8,398 nt of DNA, from the NCBI GenBank assembly GCA_947853245.1, contig CANTWP010000015.1, positions 1-8,398 on the forward strand, given 5' to 3'. This DNA is from an uncultured Bacilli bacterium (GTDB taxonomy: Bacteria; Bacillota_I; Bacilli_A; RF39; UBA660). The translations under genes were made by a program, and so were the position numbers. Positions within the stretch are counted from its first letter, which is position 1, and every line of letters begins with the position of its first letter. The notes under the pieces were generated by a model, which was given only the letters and a program-made list of their open reading frames with translations, searched no databases and had not been told where the DNA came from. This document shows, one piece after another, positions 5,748 through 8,398 of the stretch.

Positions 5748-6653
5748 TTATGTATTTGATTTTATGACAGAACCATCTTGTTTAATGGAACTACCCAAAA
5801 ATTCATTATATCCATAGTCCGTGTTATGATTTAAATCCCAAGGATCTTGTGCTCTAACAATATCTGTTAAATAAGGCAGGGGATCAATATATTGATCTGT
5901 AGTGATATCTTTAATCATTAAATCTAAATGAGGCCCTGTACTATAACCAGTATTTCCCATTATGCCAATTTGTGTTCCAGAGTTAATATTATCACCAACT
6001 TTGACTGTAGTTTCTGCCAAATGGGAGTAATATACGCTAATTTTTTTTCCTGTGGTTGGATCAGTGGTTTCAATTTCTACTTGGTTGCCATAACCATTGT
6101 TGAGGCCCACAAATTTTACTATTCCATCAGAGATTGTTTTAATTTCAACGTTATTTTGAGAATAATTATCATCTGGACGTAAATCTATTGCGTAATGTAA
6201 GTCTCTTTTTCCATTAAGATTTCTAACTCCATAATCAGATGTTATTTTTAAATCAATATTTGTATTAAATGGAGAATCAAATATTCCACCTAAATTTCCG
6301 CCGTATACATTAAGTGTTTTAAAAAAAGATGTTAATGTTTGAGCTTGAAGATCCATCATTGCTTGTTCATCAAGATTATTAGCATTATTTAATTCTATTG
6401 CTATTGTATCTAAAGCATTTTTAAGCAGTTCTATTTGTGATATTAAACCGTTAGTTTTTAATTGTAATTCTAAGTATTGATTTTTGAATTGGTCTTTTGT
6501 TTTCCCTCTCCAAATCTTATCATCCTTTAAAAAGTTGAGGCAATTGATTGAGTGTATTATATTTTGTTGTAGTTCGTCAATTAATGCTTTAGAATTGGAA
6601 GCAAGTTGGATTAGTGAATATGATCCAGCTGTATTATGAGAATTGCTATTCAT
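5748..6653 (-). CDS. WXG100-like domain fused to an M23-family metallopeptidase domain
   Basis: This 301-residue protein has an N-terminal helical hairpin (about 15-105) with IWRGKTKDQF, a proper WXG motif at Trp48-Gly50. A short linker follows, then an M23/LytM-like domain (about 133-262). M23 enzymes are zinc endopeptidases that cut peptidoglycan cross-bridges. Seen here: SDYGVR (139-144), HxxxD with zinc ligands His153 and Asp157, YYSH with His211, and GNTGYSTGPHLDL (233-245). The family has HxH at the last motif; here His242 is kept but the second His, a zinc ligand, is Asp244 (codon GAT). The enzyme may use Asp as a ligand or be inactive. There is no signal peptide, so export is probably type VII through the WXG100 part. 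A strong AGGGAGG site precedes ATG, and a promoter lies just upstream. First gene of the five-gene operon. Confidence 0.88.
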   Translation of the reverse strand: MNSNSHNTAGSYSLIQLASNSKALIDELQQNIIHSINCLNFLKDDKIWRGKTKDQFKNQYLELQLKTNGLISQIELLKNALDTIAIELNNANNLDEQAMMDLQAQTLTSFFKTLNVYGGNLGGIFDSPFNTNIDLKITSDYGVRNLNGKRDLHYAIDLRPDDNYSQNNVEIKTISDGIVKFVGLNNGYGNQVEIETTDPTTGKKISVYYSHLAETTVKVGDNINSGTQIGIMGNTGYSTGPHLDLMIKDITTDQYIDPLPYLTDIVRAQDPWDLNHNTDYGYNEFLGSSIKQDGSVIKSNT

Positions 6654-6675
6654 TATCTTTCACCTCCCTATTATA

Positions 6676-6704
6676 ATGTTAACATGTTTTAGTGTTTTTT
6701 TCAA
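6676..6704 (-). promoter_or_regulatory. Promoter of the WXG100/M23/LysM operon
   Basis: On the minus strand TTGAAA (6699-6704) is 17 bases from TAACAT (6676-6681), which is preceded by TGT for an extended -10. Transcription would start just before the AGGGAGG ribosome binding site. A perfect TATAAT also sits at 6670-6675, but using it would put the start inside the ribosome binding site, so I prefer the first reading. Confidence 0.5.
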
Positions 6705-7128
6705 GCGAAACAAAGGAAATGTTTAAAATTTAAGAGAATGATTATGAGTAGGTACAAAAATCATATATATGCATCAAACGCAAATAAAAATTTAAGCAAT
6801 TTTATTGTAAATATATAAAAATAAAATTAAAATTAATGTTTTATTTGGTTAATCTTAATAAATGTCTTTATTTGTGTCTATAAATATTACCAAAAAAATG
6901 ATAAACATCATTACTGTGATTTAGTGTTCGTTTAATTATCAATCATGTTTCAAAAAAACTAAGTTTTTTGATAATTTAATGTTTTGTGTTTATATTTAAG
7001 TTACAGAAAAAAAGTGAGTTGTGATTACTATTAAATTTAATGCTGTAGTTATATGGGTTCAAATTCTAAATTGATTTTATATTAGTTATTTATAATTATT
7101 AGTTAAAGATTAAAAGAACTGTAAATAA
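6705..7128. other. AT-rich intergenic region with an inverted repeat
   Basis: No gene was seen here on either strand. The region is very AT-rich. The most distinct structure is at about 6936-6977: TTATCAATC...CAAAAAAACTAAGTTTTTTGATAA, where CAAAAAA pairs with TTTTTTG around a small loop and outer ATTATC/GATAAT arms flank it. On the minus strand it could be a weak terminator for the 153-residue protein gene. An imperfect direct repeat (AATGTTTTATTTG at 6835-6847, AATGTCTTTATTTG at 6861-6874) and a short hairpin (ATGATT...AATCAT, 6738-6764) are also present. All are low in complexity and may be chance. Confidence 0.4.
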
Positions 7129-7590
7129 TTACATATTTGCAGTTTTATTCGTATAAGTTTTTTGTTTAATATTACTTTGCTCGTTTATTTTTTCTGGTCT
7201 ATTAAGCAACGTGTTGTTTACCCATTCAGCACGCATTAATCCGATTTGATCATAAATTGGCAAAATAATTTCTAAATTTTGGGTTTTAATGCTTTGACTG
7301 TCTACTTTTCTTAAACCATTAATATTTGTAGTGGTTAAGTATCCGTATACATCATCATTTTTTATAGCAAGATTGATAACTTTTTTTTGTAATGCATTAT
7401 ATGTTTCTATTGAACCGAACATATTAATATCAAGCAATTTATTTTTTTCAAATCGTTCTTTAATAGATATATTTATATTATCCAATGTCCAATTGATATT
7501 TACAAAATAGTATTTTTGCTTTTCTCTATATAAGAACTTGAACAAGTCATCTATAACTGCTACTATGTTTAAAATTTCTGTTTCTTCCAT
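7129..7590 (-). CDS. Unrecognised 153-residue protein, upstream of the WXG100 cassette
   Basis: I do not recognise this family. The protein has no signal peptide or membrane segment. Residues 1-125 look like a mixed alpha/beta fold: a helical start (MEETEILNIVAVIDDLFKFLY), alternating hydrophobic segments (VNINWTLDNINISI; LEIILPIYDQIGLM), and a helix around 60-78. The tail after about residue 130 is Asn/Lys/Thr-rich and probably disordered. AAAGGAAGAG before the ATG is a fair ribosome binding site. It lies between the rpsD terminator and the AT-rich gap, on the same strand as the WXG100-M23 operon but 475 bp upstream of it, with no clear promoter of its own. Being a cytoplasmic protein next to exported wall-active proteins, it could be an immunity protein, chaperone or regulator, but nothing in its sequence shows this. 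Its AT-rich, Asn/Ile/Lys-heavy composition matches the cassette. Confidence 0.65.
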   Translation of the reverse strand: MEETEILNIVAVIDDLFKFLYREKQKYYFVNINWTLDNINISIKERFEKNKLLDINMFGSIETYNALQKKVINLAIKNDDVYGYLTTTNINGLRKVDSQSIKTQNLEIILPIYDQIGLMRAEWVNNTLLNRPEKINEQSNIKQKTYTNKTANM

Positions 7591-7632
7591 TTTTCTCTTC
7601 CTTTCTTTATATAAATATTTTTAAATGGGGAT

Positions 7633-7672
7633 AAAAAAACTCTACATCCAACAACGAACGAAGAGTTTTTTT
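7633..7672 (-). terminator. rpsD transcription terminator
   Basis: AAAAAAACTCT (7633-7643) pairs with AGAGTTTTTTT (7662-7672) around an 18-base loop. Read on the minus strand, the hairpin begins just after the tandem TAA stops of rpsD and ends in a U-run. The GC content of the stem is low (four G/C-containing pairs near the loop). Confidence 0.75.
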
Positions 7673-7674
7673 TA

Positions 7675-8277
7675 TTATCTGTTATAGAATTCAACGATTA
7701 ATGATTCATTAATATCAGCATTTAATTCGCTACGTTCTGGTAATCTAACATAAGTACCAGCCATTTTGTTTTCATCGTAAGTTACGAATTCAACACGCTT
7801 ATTTAATGATTCTAATGAAGATTTAATAGTAACCATTTCTTTAGCATTCTCTTTAACAGCAATAACATCACCAGGTACACATCTGTAAGAAGGAATATCT
7901 ACCTTTTTACCATTAACAGTGATATGACCGTGATTAACTAGTTGACGAGCACCATTTCTAGTAGTCGCAAATCCAATACGATAAACTAAGTTATCCAAAC
8001 GGCTTTCTAGTAATCTTAGGAAGTTTTCACCGTGTACACCTTTGATTTTACCAGCTTCTACGAAAGTTTTCTTGAATTGTTTTTCATTTACACCATACAT
8101 AAATCTAACTTTTTGTTTTTCTTGTAATTGAACACCGTAGTTAGATAATTTTTTTGCTCTTTTTTGACCATGAGCACCTGGAGCGTATGGTTTTTTAGTA
8201 AGTTCTTTTCCGTTTTCTAAAACAGAAAACCCTAAACGACGAGACTTTCTATAAGTTGCTTCAGTATATCTTGACAT
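7675..8277 (-). CDS. rpsD: 30S ribosomal protein S4
   Basis: S4 is a primary 16S rRNA-binding protein that starts 30S assembly, and in Bacillus subtilis it represses its own translation. The 200-residue product from MSRYTEATYRKSRRLGFSVL fits the family length. Visible parts: the basic N-terminal region ending in KKPYAPGAHGQKR; a helical part (LQEKQKVRFMYGVNEKQFKK); and the S4 RNA-binding domain at about 92-155 (RLLESRLDNLVYRIGFA, ARQLVNHGHITVNGKKVDIPSYRCVPGD). It ends in ESLIVEFYNR, followed by two adjacent TAA stops. An in-frame ATG at 8370 would add 31 residues (MLQSENIKTR...) with no family match. The AAGGAGAG site before ATG 8277 and the family start agree on the shorter form. N-terminal zinc-finger cysteines are absent, making this the Cys-free form of S4. 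Confidence 0.96.
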   Translation of the reverse strand: MSRYTEATYRKSRRLGFSVLENGKELTKKPYAPGAHGQKRAKKLSNYGVQLQEKQKVRFMYGVNEKQFKKTFVEAGKIKGVHGENFLRLLESRLDNLVYRIGFATTRNGARQLVNHGHITVNGKKVDIPSYRCVPGDVIAVKENAKEMVTIKSSLESLNKRVEFVTYDENKMAGTYVRLPERSELNADINESLIVEFYNR

Positions 8278-8398
8278 ACTTTTCTCTCCTTTCCATTCTG
8301 TGCAAAACACATCTTGGACTATTTGCAACGATATAGGGTGTCTAGTTTTAATATTTTCGCTTTGCAGCAAAAGTTACACAATAACCCCTATAGGTAAT
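8278..8398 (-). promoter_or_regulatory. rpsD 5' leader, candidate S4 autoregulatory RNA
   Basis: The leader contains TATAGGG (minus strand, 8386-8392) that pairs with CCCTATA (8332-8338) over seven bases, enclosing a second hairpin (TTTTGC...GCGAAAA, about 8353-8372). A ribosome binding site (AAGGAG) is close to the ATG. Firmicute rpsD leaders are known to fold so that S4 binding blocks translation; this layout fits but I cannot align it to the known consensus. The promoter must lie outside the window. Confidence 0.4.

Noticed and set aside
5928..6182. Plus-strand open frame antisense to the M23 domain
   Set aside because: It overlaps the conserved M23 motifs on the other strand and its product resembles no family; it is a shadow of the real gene.
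6670..6675. Perfect TATAAT as the -10 of the WXG100-M23 operon
   Set aside because: There is no matching -35 at 16-18 bases, and transcription would start inside the ribosome binding site; the TTGAAA / extended TAACAT pair fits better.
6835..6874. Two AATGT-TTTATTTG copies as a repeat array or CRISPR-like element
   Set aside because: There are only two imperfect copies in AT-rich DNA, with no regular spacing and no associated genes.
8278..8370. Longer rpsD start at 8370 adding 31 residues
   Set aside because: The added segment does not match S4 and covers the leader and the ribosome binding site; MSRYTEA at 8277 is the family start.

Overview
This window comes from a very AT-rich Bacillota genome of the Bacilli / Erysipelotrichia / gut-uncultured-Bacilli type. 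The signs are strong AAGGAGG-type ribosome binding sites before almost every gene, a Tyr T-box leader, and the tyrS and rpsD genes. I do not assign a species. All tryptophans in the recognisable genes I checked are TGG and no full-length gene needs TGA as a sense codon, so the standard bacterial code (table 11) fits, with one intriguing TGA discussed below.

Layout. Bases 1-189 are the 3' end of an Rpn/PD-(D/E)XK-transposase-like gene that appears to carry a frameshift. A near-consensus extended -10 promoter (191-219) drives a tyrosine T-box leader (about 226-431) and the plus-strand operon HAD hydrolase (445-1071) - deoC (1081-1785) - tyrS (1785-3011). The operon closes at a hairpin terminator (3021-3067) that also serves the convergent minus-strand genes. 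From the right edge, rpsD (7675-8277, minus strand) has a structured leader (8278-8398) that resembles S4 autoregulatory leaders, and its own terminator (7633-7672).

Between tyrS and rpsD lies a minus-strand accessory block. Read 5' to 3' on the minus strand it holds an unrecognised 153-residue protein (7129-7590), a 475-bp AT-rich gap, and then a compact five-gene operon from its own promoter: a WXG100-like domain fused to an M23 metallopeptidase domain (5748-6653), three small WXG100-like helical proteins (5430-5723, 5139-5417, 4776-5066), and a 558-residue LysM protein with a C-terminal beta-rich domain (3096-4772). None has a Sec signal peptide, yet two carry cell-wall domains. With the WXG100 folds this points to a type VII (ESX/Yuk-like) secretion substrate cassette aimed at the cell wall. 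No EssC/YukB ATPase or other machinery gene is in the window.

The most interesting points are these. The M23 domain has HxD where the family has HxH. The last WXG100-like ORF and the LysM ORF are in the same frame, separated only by TGA AAA. The whole block sits between tyrS and rpsD, which I recall as neighbours in Bacillus subtilis. DeoC has a Cys/His-rich C-terminal tail. The T-box has an unusual layout in which the antiterminator is the tip of a longer hairpin ending in seven U residues.
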